Shown: piece by piece, positions 13,609 through 25,990 of the stretch
Numbering within the stretch: the stretch's first letter is position 1
How the letters are laid out: each line of letters opens with the position of its first letter
Assembly: GCA_039830045.1 (NCBI GenBank)
Contig: CP140044.1
Coordinates: forward strand, 1 to 64,000
Length of the DNA stretch: 64,000 nucleotides
Source: Buchnera aphidicola (Floraphis choui)
GTDB lineage: Bacteria; Pseudomonadota; Gammaproteobacteria; Enterobacterales; Enterobacteriaceae
Direction of reading: 5' to 3'
Notes under the pieces: model-generated
The model's database searches: none
What the model was told of the DNA's origin: nothing
The model's input: the letters and a program-made list of their open reading frames with translations, nothing else
Position numbers and translations under genes: made by a program

Positions 13609-15198
13609 ATGGATTTACAGCGTAGTATTTTAATGTTTGGATTTTTTTTTATTTTATTTTTGATTTGGGAAATTTGGAAATTTAGTTTTTATCCTCAAAG
13701 TAATCAATTTTCTCAATATCATAGTAATAGTTTAATAAATAATTATGATACAAATAATATTATAGTTAAAACTAACGTTTTAAATGTGAAAATTAATTTA
13801 AATGGTGGAGATATAGAACAAGTACAACTATTAAAATTTAAAAATAAACTAAATTCTTCTGAACCATTAGTATTATTAGATACTAAAAACGATTTTTTAT
13901 ATCAGACAAGAAGTGGATTATTAAGAACAAATAACATCAATGATTTTAATTCTCAAGAAAAGTTAATTTATACAGTCCAAAAAACATATTTTAAGTTTAA
14001 AGAAAACCAACAGGAACTAAAAGTTCCTTTAACTTGGATATCGAATAATAGAATAAAATATATTAAAACGTTTATTTTTAAACCCAATACATACGATATT
14101 AAAGTCGAACATCAAATATTTAATGAAACTAATAAAAATTTAGAAATTTCTGTATTTGGTGGATTAAGACAAACTGTTTTAATTCCTTATAAAACTAATA
14201 CTAGCAATAATTTTTCTTTACAAACTTTTCGAGGTGCAGCATATTCTACGGATGAAAGCAAGTATGAAAAATATCAATTTGATTCTATTCTTCAGCAAAA
14301 AAATTTAAATATTACTACTCATAGTGGATGGATAGCAATGTTGCAGCAATATTTTGTAACAGCGTGGATCCCTAATAGTACTAAATTATATACATTATAT
14401 ACTACTAAAATTAATAATAATACAGTTGAGGTTGGGTTCTATTCAAATGAAATGCATGTGAAACCATATAGTAAAGTTACATATAACTCAACATTATGGA
14501 TAGGGCCAGAAATTCAAGAAGAAATGGCTAAATTAGCACCTAATCTTGATTTAACTGTTGATTATGGATGGTTATGGTTTTTATCTCAACCATTATTTAA
14601 ATTATTGAAGTATTTACACAATATTGTTGGTAATTGGGGTTTATCAATTATTTTGATTACCTTTATTATAAGAGGATTGATGTATCCTTTAACTAAGTCT
14701 CAATATAACACAATGGTTAAAATAAAAAAATTGCAACCAAAAATTAATGCAATAAAAGAAAATTATGAGAATAACAAACAAAAGATGAGTGAAGAAATAT
14801 TAAATTTGTATAAACATGAAAAAGTAAATCCTTTAGGTGGATGTTTTCCTTTATTAATACAAATGCCTATTTTCCTAGCACTATATTATATGTTAGTTAA
14901 CGCAGTGGAACTGCGGCATGCGCCATTTATTTGGTGGATAAAAGATTTATCAGATCAAGATCCATACTATATATTGCCTATTTTAATGGGTATTACGATG
15001 TTTCTTATCCAACAGATTACGCCTAATGATATAACAGATCCTATTCAGAAAAAAATTATGAATGTCGTTCCAATAATATTTACATTATTTTTTTTATGGT
15101 TCCCTTCTGGATTAGTGTTATATTATATTGTTAGTAATTTAGTAACAATCATGCAACAAAAAAGTTTTTTTAATTATTCTAAAAATATTGAAAGTTAA
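13609..15198 (+). CDS. yidC: Membrane protein insertase YidC
   Basis: YidC inserts and folds inner membrane proteins, alone or with SecYEG. I choose ATG 13609 (529 residues). It begins MDLQRSILMFGFFF, like E. coli MDSQRNLL, and is preceded by AGAAGAG. An in-frame upstream start would run into yidD. The protein has an N-terminal membrane anchor, a large periplasmic beta-rich domain (about residues 50-320), then a five-helix core. The core includes GNWGLSIILITFIIRGLMYPLTKSQY, with the conserved hydrophilic-groove Arg, and NPLGGCFPLLIQMPIFLALYYML. The C-terminal tail is short. Confidence 0.97.
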   Translation: MDLQRSILMFGFFFILFLIWEIWKFSFYPQSNQFSQYHSNSLINNYDTNNIIVKTNVLNVKINLNGGDIEQVQLLKFKNKLNSSEPLVLLDTKNDFLYQTRSGLLRTNNINDFNSQEKLIYTVQKTYFKFKENQQELKVPLTWISNNRIKYIKTFIFKPNTYDIKVEHQIFNETNKNLEISVFGGLRQTVLIPYKTNTSNNFSLQTFRGAAYSTDESKYEKYQFDSILQQKNLNITTHSGWIAMLQQYFVTAWIPNSTKLYTLYTTKINNNTVEVGFYSNEMHVKPYSKVTYNSTLWIGPEIQEEMAKLAPNLDLTVDYGWLWFLSQPLFKLLKYLHNIVGNWGLSIILITFIIRGLMYPLTKSQYNTMVKIKKLQPKINAIKENYENNKQKMSEEILNLYKHEKVNPLGGCFPLLIQMPIFLALYYMLVNAVELRHAPFIWWIKDLSDQDPYYILPILMGITMFLIQQITPNDITDPIQKKIMNVVPIIFTLFFLWFPSGLVLYYIVSNLVTIMQQKSFFNYSKNIES

Positions 15199-15300
15199 TA
15201 TGAAATAATTAGAATAATAAATAAAAACTAAAAATTAATAAATTTACATATAAAAATTGTATTGGTTATGTAAAAACTTTATAAGGAATATTTATAAAAT

Positions 15301-16674
15301 ATGACCTATAAGAATGATACGATTGTTTCAAGAGTAACGCCTGAAGTGCGATGTAATATTGGAATAATTAGAATTTCTGGACCTTTAGCTTTTCAGGTTT
15401 CTATACAAGTATTAGGAAAAATTCCTTTATCCAGATATGCTAGTTATTTACCTTTCTTAGATTCTTCAGGAAAAATTTTAGATTATGGTATTGCGTTATG
15501 GTTTCCTAAACCACATTCTTTTACTGGTGAAGATAGTTTAGAGTTACAAGGTCACGGTAATCCAATAATAATAGATTTATTAATTGCTAGTATACTAACT
15601 ATTTCTAATGTTCGGTTAGCTAAACCAGGAGAATTCTCCGAACGGGCTTTTTTAAATGGGAAGATAGATTTAGTACAAGCAGAATCTATAGTTGACTTAA
15701 TCAATGCTACTTCTGAGCAGTCTGCACGTGCTGCTTTACGATCTTTACAAGGTTTATTTTCTTTTCATGTTAATAATTTAATTAAAAAATTCATTAAATT
15801 TAGAGTAATGATAGAAACATTAATTAATTTTTCTGAAGACGAAATAGAGTTAGATTATAAATATAATATTAAAAACGAAATTAATAAATTAATAAATTTG
15901 TTAAATAATATCTATAATATATCCACTCAAGGAGCTGTTTTACGTGAAGGAGTAAAAATAGTTATATGTGGTCATCCTAATTCAGGAAAATCAAGTCTAT
16001 TAAATTCTTTATCTTGTACTAATCGAGCAATAGTTACTGACATTCCAGGTACTACTCGTGATGTTATTTATGAATGTATAAATATTCGTGGAGTATTGTT
16101 TCATCTAGTAGATACGGCAGGTTTACGTTTAACTAAAGATTTAGTAGAACGTATAGGTATAGAGTTTGCTTGGAAAGAAATTAATTTAGCTGATCATATA
16201 TTATTTATTATTGATGGTTCTTCTAGTAAAAATGATCAAACAAAAAATTATACTGAATTCTTGAGCATGCTATCAAAGAATATAAATATTACCGTTGTTT
16301 TTAATAAATTGGACCTTAAAAATTTTAAGGTTTATATTAATGATTTTAAAAAACATAATTATATTTTAGTTTCAGCAAAAACTGGACGAGGAATTGAAAA
16401 ATTACGAAAACATTTATATGATATTTATAAAACTAATAAAATTTTTGATGATAATGAGAGTATTTTTTTAGCTAGACGTCGTCATATTGATATTTTATTA
16501 AAAATTTTAAATTGTATAAAAGAAAGCAAAAAAAATTGGAAAAAATATCATAATATTGAATTATTAGCAGAAGATATACGTATTTGTCAAGACTTGTTAA
16601 ATAGTATCACAGGATCATTTACTTCGGATCAACTATTATCTGATATTTTTTCTAATTTTTGTATTGGAAAATAA
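15301..16674 (+). CDS. mnmE: tRNA modification GTPase MnmE (TrmE)
   Basis: MnmE is the GTPase and folate-binding partner of MnmG in U34 modification. The 457-residue protein matches E. coli at 454. The N-terminal tetrahydrofolate domain contains RISGP and PGEFSERAFLNGKIDLVQAE. The G domain has Walker A GHPNSGKS at 224-231, the switch region TDIPGTTRD and DTAGLR, and NKLD. The essential C-terminal CxGK motif is kept as CIGK at 454-457. It has its own ribosome binding site (AAGGAA) about 15 bases upstream and a 102-bp gap from yidC. Confidence 0.98.
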   Translation: MTYKNDTIVSRVTPEVRCNIGIIRISGPLAFQVSIQVLGKIPLSRYASYLPFLDSSGKILDYGIALWFPKPHSFTGEDSLELQGHGNPIIIDLLIASILTISNVRLAKPGEFSERAFLNGKIDLVQAESIVDLINATSEQSARAALRSLQGLFSFHVNNLIKKFIKFRVMIETLINFSEDEIELDYKYNIKNEINKLINLLNNIYNISTQGAVLREGVKIVICGHPNSGKSSLLNSLSCTNRAIVTDIPGTTRDVIYECINIRGVLFHLVDTAGLRLTKDLVERIGIEFAWKEINLADHILFIIDGSSSKNDQTKNYTEFLSMLSKNINITVVFNKLDLKNFKVYINDFKKHNYILVSAKTGRGIEKLRKHLYDIYKTNKIFDDNESIFLARRRHIDILLKILNCIKESKKNWKKYHNIELLAEDIRICQDLLNSITGSFTSDQLLSDIFSNFCIGK

Positions 16675-17230
16675 ATTTTTTGATATATTCTTAGTAAATT
16701 TTATACGTGAAACGATGACATATTTTAAAAAATGTAATCGGTTAATATTTAAAAATTATTCGAAATAATATAAGAACTAGTTTATTGTAGATTACAATTT
16801 TTATCGTCTAATTTTAAAAATAAAATTTATTAAAAATTTTTAAAATATTTATTTTATTAATTTATAAATTATAATTTAGCTAATTTCAGTTTTTGTATTA
16901 TAAGTATAATTAAAGTTATATTAATTTTAAAAAAAGACGTTTATATAAGAGTATTTATAATATATTTTAACTCATTGTGTAAATTTCATAGAAAATTTAT
17001 AGTATTTAAAGAAACGTTATAAATTTTTGGAACAATTATTTTTCTATTTTATTTTTTATTAAATATTCGAAACATCTTTATATGAAAATTTAAGTAAGTA
17101 TAGAAAGGCTCTTCAAAATACAAATAAAAAATAATAGTAATAATATTTAAGTTTTTACCTTTAGACATAAACCTTATTTTAAATTTAGTATAAATATCTT
17201 ATAAATATATTTTATTTGCCTTTATTTATT
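16675..17230. other. Non-coding spacer mnmE to tRNA-Phe
   Basis: About 556 bp of very A+T-rich sequence with stop codons in all frames. I see no recognisable gene, repeat or strong stem-loop. It probably reflects loss of a gene or genes formerly between mnmE and groES. It must also contain the 3' end signals for mnmE and for the tRNA-Phe transcript, which runs leftward into it. Confidence 0.5.
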
Positions 17231-17303
<73 letters not shown>

Positions 17304-17518
17304 AAATGAAATACTTTTATTTAAACATCAATAATTTAATAGTGTCAATAACTATTTATATAAGTTTAATACTTATATGAAATATATATAAATTTATGAT
17401 ATCATAAATAAAATATTCAATACATCTTAAATTTAAAATTTACGAATATTTTATTAACTTTATCAATAAATTTTTAATTTAAATTAGCTTAGAATAATAA
17501 AAATTTTTATTATTGATA

Positions 17519-17548
17519 CTTGAAAGTTTGAATTAAGATCCCTATATT
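17519..17548 (+). promoter_or_regulatory. Sigma-32 (heat-shock) type promoter of groESL
   Basis: CTTGAAA at 17519-17525 and CCCTATATT at 17540-17548 are separated by 14 bases. This closely fits the enterobacterial sigma-32 consensus (CTTGAAA, 11-16 bases, CCCCATNT) and lies about 70 bases before groES. The matching sigma factor gene rpoH is at 23182. The 313-bp spacer 17304-17616 otherwise shows only A+T-rich sequence. Confidence 0.75.
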
Positions 17549-17616
17549 CTATAGTAGGAAATGTTGAAAATTAGGTGTGATTTTAAATTTTATTTGTTAA
17601 AAGGAGAAAATATTGA

Positions 17617-17910
17617 ATGAAAATTCGTCCACTACACGATCGTGTTATTGTTAAGCGTCAGGAAACAGAATCTAAATCGGCAGGTGGCATCGTACTTACA
17701 GGATCAGCTGCAGCGAAGTCTACTCGCGGTACAGTTATGTCTGTAGGAAAAGGTCGAATTTTAGATAATGGAAATATAAAACCCCTAGATGTAAAAGTGG
17801 GTGATGTAGTTATCTTTAATGAAGGTTATGGTGCAAAAATAGAAAAGATTGATAATGAAGAATTATTAATTTTAACTGAAAGTGATATATTAGCAATTGT
17901 TGAAGATTAA
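17617..17910 (+). CDS. groES: Co-chaperonin GroES
   Basis: This is the 10-kDa lid of the GroEL chamber. The 97-residue protein is the E. coli length. It begins [16 protein letters not shown], carries the mobile loop [15 protein letters not shown] (about residues 17-31), and ends with [15 protein letters not shown] strong ribosome binding site (AAAGGAGA) precedes it. It forms an operon with groEL 52 bases downstream. The codons are richer in G and C than neighbours, in line with strong selection on a very highly expressed endosymbiont protein. Confidence 0.99.
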   Translation: MKIRPLHDRVIVKRQETESKSAGGIVLTGSAAAKSTRGTVMSVGKGRILDNGNIKPLDVKVGDVVIFNEGYGAKIEKIDNEELLILTESDILAIVED

Positions 17911-17950
17911 TTTTTAATGTTTGCCAAACAAAACCATATTTTAAGTTTAA

Positions 17951-19609
<1,659 letters not shown>

Positions 19610-19635
19610 TTTTTTAAAAATTTTAGTGTATTACT

Positions 19636-19690
19636 CTAAAATTTCTCTTCTTTAAATTTATAATTTAAGAAGAGAAATTTTAGATTTTTA
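19636..19690 (+). terminator. Rho-independent terminator after groEL
   Basis: A 17-bp perfect stem has left arm CTAAAATTTCTCTTCTT (19636-19652) and right arm ending at 19683, closed by a short A+T loop and followed by ATTTTT. It lies 26 bases after the groEL stop. It is one of the strongest terminators in the window, in keeping with groEL being the most expressed operon. Confidence 0.85.
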
Positions 19691-20093
19691 AAATTCATAT
19701 TTATAGTGCAATTTTAAAATTGCATTTAAATAGAAGTTTGAATAAAAACATATAAATCATAAATGTAACATATTTAATAATCATATTAAAGTTACATGAA
19801 ATAATATTGTTTTAATTAGTTAGTGGTTAAATAAAAGTATTTTTATTTTATTAAATAAAATTGAAGATTTAACTTTAAAAGTTTAAAATATAGTTAATAA
19901 AAAATTATTAAAAAGATTTTTTAGTAATTTTGTATTTTTAATATTAAAAAAAATATAGTTTCTGTTATGAAGTTATATTGAGTGTTTGATAATATCATGA
20001 AATTACAAGATTAAATAATGGATATTATAAAAATTTATATTTAAATATAATAAACTATAGAAATTAATTTTTAAAATTTAAAAATATTGGTGT
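19691..20093. other. Non-coding spacer groEL to dnaC (efp position)
   Basis: About 400 bp of A+T-rich sequence without a usable reading frame. In the Buchnera gene order I remember, efp (elongation factor P) sits between groEL and dnaC. No EF-P-like peptide is visible here in any frame. This spacer is therefore probably the fully eroded remnant. Confidence 0.5.
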
Positions 20094-20831
20094 TTACCAC
20101 CTTTGTATGTGTCTTCTATAACTATCCCATTCAAAAGTTAACCATAAACTATTTCCTAATCGCATGCGATCAATAACACGTTCGCCTAAAAGTATTTTTA
20201 ATCCTCTATAATCTAAATTCGATAGCATTCCAGTTGAACGTTTGGAAGACGATCTTCTATCTACAATTTGATTAATAATAATTTTTTCATATCTTGATTC
20301 TATTTGCATTCCTATTTCATCAATCATTAGTAAATCTACATTGCTTAAATTATTTAGCAAATCTTCTTCAGTTGTATTATTATTATTATTAAAAGTACTT
20401 TTTATATTAGACATTAAATCTGCAACTGTTATAATTAATACACTTTTTCCATTTAAAATTAAATGATTCCCTATTGCAGAAGCGAGATGATTTTTACCTG
20501 TTCCTGGTTTTCCAGAAAAAATAAAACTTGCTATATTTTTATTAAATTCTTCAGCATATTTTTTTGCTGCTTTAGCTACTTTTTTATGTCCTTCATGTTC
20601 TATATGATAATTTTCAAAAGAACAGTTCACATATAATTCTCGAATTCCTGATCTACCCAAAACACGTTGTATTTTCGTTTCTTTATTTTTTTTTAAAATA
20701 GCTTCAGATGATAATCTTCCTTGTTCTTGATTCCATGCTAAAAGATCTTCGTCATTATTAAATTTAGGTTTAATATGTCTAGGTATTAAATATTGTAAAC
20801 GTTTTAAAAAACTTTTATTTTTAACCATCAT
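20094..20831 (-). CDS. dnaC: Replicative helicase loader DnaC
   Basis: DnaC is an AAA+ ATPase that delivers DnaB helicase to single-stranded DNA. The 245-residue protein has the E. coli length and strong colinear identity, including NCSFENYHIE, Walker A GKPGTGKN at 107-114, Walker B LLMIDEIG, the sensor/arginine-finger region QIVDRRSSSKR and LGERVIDRMRLGNSLW. Unlike the many IstB-like relatives in mobile elements, it has the DnaC N-terminus (IPRHIKPKF). Its retention is notable because DnaA, which normally directs loading at oriC, is missing from its usual locus. Confidence 0.95.
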   Translation of the reverse strand: MMVKNKSFLKRLQYLIPRHIKPKFNNDEDLLAWNQEQGRLSSEAILKKNKETKIQRVLGRSGIRELYVNCSFENYHIEHEGHKKVAKAAKKYAEEFNKNIASFIFSGKPGTGKNHLASAIGNHLILNGKSVLIITVADLMSNIKSTFNNNNNTTEEDLLNNLSNVDLLMIDEIGMQIESRYEKIIINQIVDRRSSSKRSTGMLSNLDYRGLKILLGERVIDRMRLGNSLWLTFEWDSYRRHIQRW

Positions 20832-21118
20832 TTTAAATTTTACTTTAGATAATAAATATAATTAGTTTTATGAAATATGTTTAGCTAAATAATATAATTT
20901 AATATTAGTTATAATTGTTTATGGGTATGTTTTAAAAATATTTTTTGTTAAAATATATAAGACATTATTAAATAGTATTTGGAATTCATATTACTAATAC
21001 AATTATATACAAATATAATATTTTTGAAATAATTCAAATATAATATTTACATTTGAATTTTAAAACAATTTTATTAAAATAAATCATTTTATATGTTTCG
21101 TATTAATGGGGTTTATGG

Positions 21119-21691
21119 TTAAATATTTTTTTGACATATATAAAGTTGATAATGAACTTTTAATGTTATTTTTTCTTTATATAATTTCCAGTAATGTGGT
21201 ATAATTAATTGATTTGGTGTTTTTTCTTTTTCTATATATATTAATGAATGCATTTTTATATATTTATATTTTTCTAAGTAAATAATTGCTTTTTGTAATA
21301 ATGTAGTATTAAATGGAGGATCTAAAAATATAATATCATAAGGCGTTCTAATTTTTTTTAGCCATTTGATTGTATTAACGCGTATAGTTTTAACATTTGA
21401 TATTTTTAGTCTTATAAAAGTTTTCTGTAATTCGTATATTATGTTTTTATGATATTCTATAAAAGTTACAAATAAAGCATTTCGAGAGATAGCTTCTATT
21501 CCTAACGCTCCACTTCCAGAAAAACAATCTAGACAATTAGCATTAATAACATTTTTGTTTATCCAGCCAAATAACATTTCACGCATACGATTAGTGGTAG
21601 GACGTATATTATAATTTTTTTTTATTGGAATTTTGCATCCTTTAAATTTTCCACTAATGATTTTAATTTCATTTTTTTTTATTTTTTTCAT
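21119..21691 (-). CDS. rsmD: 16S rRNA guanine-966 N2-methyltransferase RsmD
   Basis: RsmD methylates G966 in the 30S subunit using S-adenosylmethionine. The 190-residue protein shows the N-terminal IISGKFKGCKIP, RPTTNRMREMLFGWI, and SAM motif I LDCFSGSGALGIEAISR (about residues 54-70). The catalytic motif IV is DPPF at 124-127. It is divergent from ftsY, the same neighbour as in E. coli. The N-terminus is Lys-rich with a short poly(A)-encoded stretch that remains in frame. Confidence 0.93.
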   Translation of the reverse strand: MKKIKKNEIKIISGKFKGCKIPIKKNYNIRPTTNRMREMLFGWINKNVINANCLDCFSGSGALGIEAISRNALFVTFIEYHKNIIYELQKTFIRLKISNVKTIRVNTIKWLKKIRTPYDIIFLDPPFNTTLLQKAIIYLEKYKYIKMHSLIYIEKEKTPNQLIIPHYWKLYKEKITLKVHYQLYICQKNI

Positions 21692-21863
21692 TTTGATGTT
21701 TTATATTTTATAAATATATAACTATATATTACAGTTATATAAAAAAATCAAATTTTAATTTTGGTTTTTATGTCTCTATATAAATTAACATAAATAGTTT
21801 TGTGAATAATATTTATTTTATATATAATTAATTATATATATTTAAATTAGGAACAACAATTTA

Positions 21864-23015
21864 ATGATAAAAAACGATTCAAGTAAATTTAAAAAATTTT
21901 TTTCCTGGTTTAACATAAAGAAGAAAGATAAGACTAATCGTTGTCCTTTAGAAAATAATAAAATTATTAATAAAAATTCGTCATTTCATATTTCTCAACA
22001 TAAGCATGAAAACATTACATTAAATGAAAGAACTGATAATATTAAAGATTCTGAATATATTAATATAAATAGTAAAAATAAAATAACATCTTCTTTAGAT
22101 TTTAAAAAAAAAGGAATTTTTTTAACGTTAGTAAATAAGTTGTCAAAAACTAAGAAACGGTTTGGATTAAGAATACGAAGTTTATTTTTAAATTCAAAAA
22201 TAGATGATACTTTTTTTGAAAATATTTCTGAACAACTTCTAATATCTGATGTGGGTTTGAAAACTACAGATATGTTGATTAAAAATTTAAAAAAAGAAGT
22301 ATATTTAAAAAGTTTGACAGATAATGATAAAATTTTGTATGTACTTAAAGAAAATATGATAAATATTTTAAAAAAAGTAGAACAACCATTAAGTATAATA
22401 CCAAAAAAACCATTTTCAATATTAATAGTTGGTGTCAATGGTGTAGGAAAAACTTCGGTTATAGGAAAACTTACTCATATCTTTAAAAATCAAGGAAAAT
22501 CAGTAATGTTAGCTGCTGGAGATACATTTAGAGCTGCTGCTATTGATCAGTTGAAAATATTGGGGGAAAAAACTTCGGTTCCAGTAATTTCTCAGAAGTG
22601 TGGAGTAGATCCTGCTTCAGTGATTTATGATGCTTTTCAAGCAGCAAAATCAAAAAATGTTGATGTTTTAATAGCTGATACTGCTGGTAGACTGCATAAT
22701 AAAGTAAATTTAATGCGAGAGCTAAAAAAAATTAAAAGAGTTATGAAGAAATTAGATTCTTCAGCACCTAATGAAGTTATGTTAGTTTTAGATTCTTGTA
22801 TAGGTCAAAATTCAATAAATCAAGTTAATGTTTTTAATGAAGAATTAGGTATAACTGGTTTAATAATAACAAAACTAGATGGTACTTCAAAAGGAGGAGT
22901 TATTTTTCCTATAGCCGATCAATTATCTATTCCAATTAGATACATAAGTTTTGGAGAAAAAATATCGGATATGCATTATTTCAATAGTGAAAATTTCGTA
23001 AGAGCTATTTTTTAA
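21864..23015 (+). CDS. ftsY: Signal recognition particle receptor FtsY
   Basis: FtsY is the SRP GTPase receptor at the inner membrane for co-translational targeting. The 383-residue protein is shorter than in E. coli (about 497) because the acidic N-terminal A domain is reduced to a Lys/Asn-rich segment (residues 1-80). The NG domain is complete: G1 GVNGVGKT at 190-197, AGDTFRAAAIDQL, DTAGRLHNK, and TKLDGTSKGG. AGGAA lies 10 bases before the ATG. ftsEX, between ftsY and rpoH in E. coli, are absent. A terminator hairpin follows. Confidence 0.97.
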   Translation: MIKNDSSKFKKFFSWFNIKKKDKTNRCPLENNKIINKNSSFHISQHKHENITLNERTDNIKDSEYININSKNKITSSLDFKKKGIFLTLVNKLSKTKKRFGLRIRSLFLNSKIDDTFFENISEQLLISDVGLKTTDMLIKNLKKEVYLKSLTDNDKILYVLKENMINILKKVEQPLSIIPKKPFSILIVGVNGVGKTSVIGKLTHIFKNQGKSVMLAAGDTFRAAAIDQLKILGEKTSVPVISQKCGVDPASVIYDAFQAAKSKNVDVLIADTAGRLHNKVNLMRELKKIKRVMKKLDSSAPNEVMLVLDSCIGQNSINQVNVFNEELGITGLIITKLDGTSKGGVIFPIADQLSIPIRYISFGEKISDMHYFNSENFVRAIF

Positions 23016-23111
23016 AATAATATTTATATAAATCTATATTTAACAATTAAACATCTTAAGATCTTATAAATAAATAATATTATAAAACATAAATTTAATT
23101 TATATAATTTT

Positions 23112-23153
23112 TAACTTATTATATAAATATATTATATAATAAGTTATATTTTT
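23112..23153 (+). terminator. Rho-independent terminator after ftsY
   Basis: A perfect 15-bp stem TAACTTATTATATAA (23112-23126) pairs with 23132-23146 around a five-base loop and is followed by TATTTTTT. It lies about 100 bases after ftsY and 30-40 bases before the rpoH start. rpoH therefore probably has a promoter overlapping or just after this hairpin. Confidence 0.7.
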
Positions 23154-23181
23154 TAGAATTTGGATTATAAATAATTACAAT

Positions 23182-24027
23182 ATGAATATATCGTCAATAG
23201 TTTCATTAGGTAATTTAGAGGCATATATTAGAGTAGTTAATTCTTGGCCGATGTTGTCTTCTAAAGAAGAACAATTACTTTCTCGAAGGTTATATTATCG
23301 CAGTGATTTAAAAGCAGCTAAAACGTTAATTTTATCTCATTTAAGATTTGTAATTCATATTTCTAGAAGTTATTCAGGTTATGGATTATTGCAGTCTGAT
23401 TTGATACAAGAAGGTAATATTGGATTAATGAAAGCTGTTCGTCGTTTTAATCCTGAAATAGGCGTACGATTAGTATCTTTTGCTGTTCATTGGATTAAAT
23501 CTGAAATTCATGAGTATGTATTAAAGAATTGGAGAATCGTAAAAGTAGCTACTACTAAATCACAAAGAAAATTATTTTTTAATCTTCGTAAAACGAAAAA
23601 AAAATTAGGATGGTTTAATGATAATGAATTAGAACTTGTTGCACGTGAATTAGGAGTAAAAAGTGAAGATGTTAGAGAAATGGAATCTCGTATGTCAGCA
23701 CAAGATATAGCTTTACATCCTATTGAAAGAGAAGATTTAGTAGAAGGAAAATTTCTAAATGTTACACCTTATTTAAAAGATAATTTATCAAATTTTGCTA
23801 ATGATGTAGAAGAAAATAATTGGGAAACATATGCTTCTAACAAATTAAATAGTGCTCTTTCAAGATTGGATGAAAGGAGTCGTTATATTATTAATGCAAG
23901 ATGGTTAGATGACAACAATAAAATTACTTTAAAAGAAATTGCTAATAATTATGGAATATCTGCAGAAAGAGTACGACAGTTAGAAAAAAATGCTATGAAA
24001 AAACTTCGAATTGCTATAGAAGCATGA
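23182..24027 (+). CDS. rpoH: RNA polymerase sigma-32 (heat-shock) factor RpoH
   Basis: RpoH directs RNA polymerase to heat-shock promoters. The 281-residue protein is close to E. coli at 284. Region 2 shows [59 protein letters not shown] in segments typical of sigma-32. Region 4 has [27 protein letters not shown]. The RpoH box [10 protein letters not shown] (about 130-139) is present. Its likely target, a sigma-32-like promoter, lies before groESL at 17519. No strong promoter for rpoH itself could be assigned. Confidence 0.97.
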   Translation: MNISSIVSLGNLEAYIRVVNSWPMLSSKEEQLLSRRLYYRSDLKAAKTLILSHLRFVIHISRSYSGYGLLQSDLIQEGNIGLMKAVRRFNPEIGVRLVSFAVHWIKSEIHEYVLKNWRIVKVATTKSQRKLFFNLRKTKKKLGWFNDNELELVARELGVKSEDVREMESRMSAQDIALHPIEREDLVEGKFLNVTPYLKDNLSNFANDVEENNWETYASNKLNSALSRLDERSRYIINARWLDDNNKITLKEIANNYGISAERVRQLEKNAMKKLRIAIEA

Positions 24028-24094
24028 GTATATATTTTTATTATATTAATTTTATATCTACTTAAACTATTAATATATTTTTACTATTTTGGTT

Positions 24095-25930
24095 TTATTC
24101 TACTGTAACTGATTTCGCTAAATTTCTAGGTTGATCTATATTTTTCCCTTTTATTAAAGCTGTGTAGTATGCTAAAAGTTGTAATGGGATTGAATAAAAA
24201 ATAGGTGAAATTAAATTTTCTATATAAGGCAATCTTATAACGTTATGATTATTTTTAAATTGAGTAAATGGATCAGATAAAATATAAATTAAACCTTCTC
24301 TGGCATAAATTTCTTCTATATTTAGTTTTATTTTTTCTAATAAGTAATTATTAGGAGCAATTACAATAATTGGTATTTTTGAATCTATTAAAGCTAAAGG
24401 ACCATGTTTCAGTTCTCCTATTGGATATCCTTCTGCATGGATATATGAAATTTCTTTTATTTTTAGAGCTCCTTCCATTGCAATTGGATATTGTTCTCCT
24501 TTTCCTAAAAGTATGATGTTTTTTTTATTAAATATTTTTTTGGCTAAAGAATAAATAATATTATTATATTTTAAAACTTCTTCAATTTTATTAGGAAGTA
24601 TGCGCAATATATTAACTATTTTTTTTTCTAACTTTAAATTATTATTTTTCAAATGAATAAATTTAGCTACTAACATAAGTAATACAGTTAATTGTGTAGT
24701 AAATGCTTTAGTTGACGCTACACCTATTTCTATCCCTGCATAAGTCAGTAGTGAGATGTCAGATTCATATACTAAAGACGAATTTTTCGAATTACATATT
24801 GTTAATGATCCTAAATATCCAAATTTTTTTGAAATTTTTAAAGCGGTTAAATTATCAGCAGTTTCTCCGGATTGCGAAAGTATTAATAGTAAACTATTTT
24901 TTCTAACTACGAATTTTCTATAACAAAACTCAGAAGCAATTTCTACATCACATGATATCATTGCTAATGATTCAAACCAATATTTTGAGACTAATCCTGC
25001 ATGATAAGACGTTCCACATCCTATTATATGAATATGTTCTGTTTTAAATAATATTTTGTTAGCTTTAGTATTTAATTCAGAAAAGTGTATTGTTTTGTTT
25101 GATGTTAATCGATTCAAAAGGGTATTTCGAATTGAATCAGGTTGTTCAAATATTTCTTTTTCCATGTAATGTTGAAATAATCCTTTACTTATGCTATTTT
25201 CATTAGTATGAGAATATATTTCTTTTCTTTTTCTTAATATTCCATTTTTGTCAAAAATATTAATATTACGATTTGTTAATATAGTAATATCACCTTCTTG
25301 TAAGTATATAAAACGTTGTGTAACATTTAATAAAGCTAATTGATCAGATGCAATATAATTTTCTTGTTTCCCTATCCCTATTAATAATGGACTACCTGAT
25401 CGTACTGCTAATAATATATTAGGATTATTAGAATCCATAACAACTATACTGTAATTTCCTCTTAATGTTGTAGTAACATATTGAATAGTTTTAAGAAGGT
25501 TATTTTTTTGATTATTTTTAATTTGGGTAAAATGAATTAAATGAGCGATTGCTTCTGTATCAGTATCAGAAGAAAATTGGTATCCTTGTTTTTTCAAGTA
25601 TTTTTTTATTTCTTTATAATTTTCAATTACTCCATTGTGTACAATGGAAATATTATTGGATATGTGAGGATGTGCGTTTTTTATTGATGCTTTTCCATGT
25701 GTAGCCCATCTAGTGTGTGCTATACCAATATTTCCAGATAAATGTTTTTTTTCAATAATTTTTATTAAATTTTTCACTTTTCCTTCTTTTCGAAAACGTA
25801 GAATTTCATTTTTGTCATTTATAATAGCTAATCCTGAAGAATCATATCCTCTATATTCTAATTGTATTATCCCTTTTTTCAAAATCTCTATTACATTTTT
25901 TTGCGCAATTGCAGCGATAATTCCACACAT
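24095..25930 (-). CDS. glmS: Glutamine-fructose-6-phosphate aminotransferase GlmS
   Basis: GlmS makes glucosamine-6-phosphate, the entry to amino-sugar and peptidoglycan synthesis. The 611-residue protein matches E. coli at 609. It begins MCGIIAAI with the glutaminase nucleophile Cys2, then HTRWATHG and HNGVIENY. The two SIS isomerase domains show [18 protein letters not shown] and [21 protein letters not shown], ending with the active-site LAKSVTVE. It follows glmU on the same strand with a 60-bp gap, the E. coli operon order. No riboswitch-like leader is visible in that gap. Confidence 0.98.
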   Translation of the reverse strand: MCGIIAAIAQKNVIEILKKGIIQLEYRGYDSSGLAIINDKNEILRFRKEGKVKNLIKIIEKKHLSGNIGIAHTRWATHGKASIKNAHPHISNNISIVHNGVIENYKEIKKYLKKQGYQFSSDTDTEAIAHLIHFTQIKNNQKNNLLKTIQYVTTTLRGNYSIVVMDSNNPNILLAVRSGSPLLIGIGKQENYIASDQLALLNVTQRFIYLQEGDITILTNRNINIFDKNGILRKRKEIYSHTNENSISKGLFQHYMEKEIFEQPDSIRNTLLNRLTSNKTIHFSELNTKANKILFKTEHIHIIGCGTSYHAGLVSKYWFESLAMISCDVEIASEFCYRKFVVRKNSLLLILSQSGETADNLTALKISKKFGYLGSLTICNSKNSSLVYESDISLLTYAGIEIGVASTKAFTTQLTVLLMLVAKFIHLKNNNLKLEKKIVNILRILPNKIEEVLKYNNIIYSLAKKIFNKKNIILLGKGEQYPIAMEGALKIKEISYIHAEGYPIGELKHGPLALIDSKIPIIVIAPNNYLLEKIKLNIEEIYAREGLIYILSDPFTQFKNNHNVIRLPYIENLISPIFYSIPLQLLAYYTALIKGKNIDQPRNLAKSVTVE

Positions 25931-25990
25931 TTTATATCCTATAATAGCAAGTTTATATTTTAATTTAATAGATATTTCATATGTTTTATT

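Noticed and set aside
21995..22438. A 147-codon minus-strand open frame opposite ftsY
   Set aside because: It is antisense to the FtsY NG domain, Phe/Ile/Leu-rich by composition, with no start signal.
24034..24094. Possible riboswitch or glmS ribozyme near glmS
   Set aside because: The gaps around glmS are only about 60 bp with no conserved structured elements, and enterobacterial glmS is not controlled by a ribozyme.
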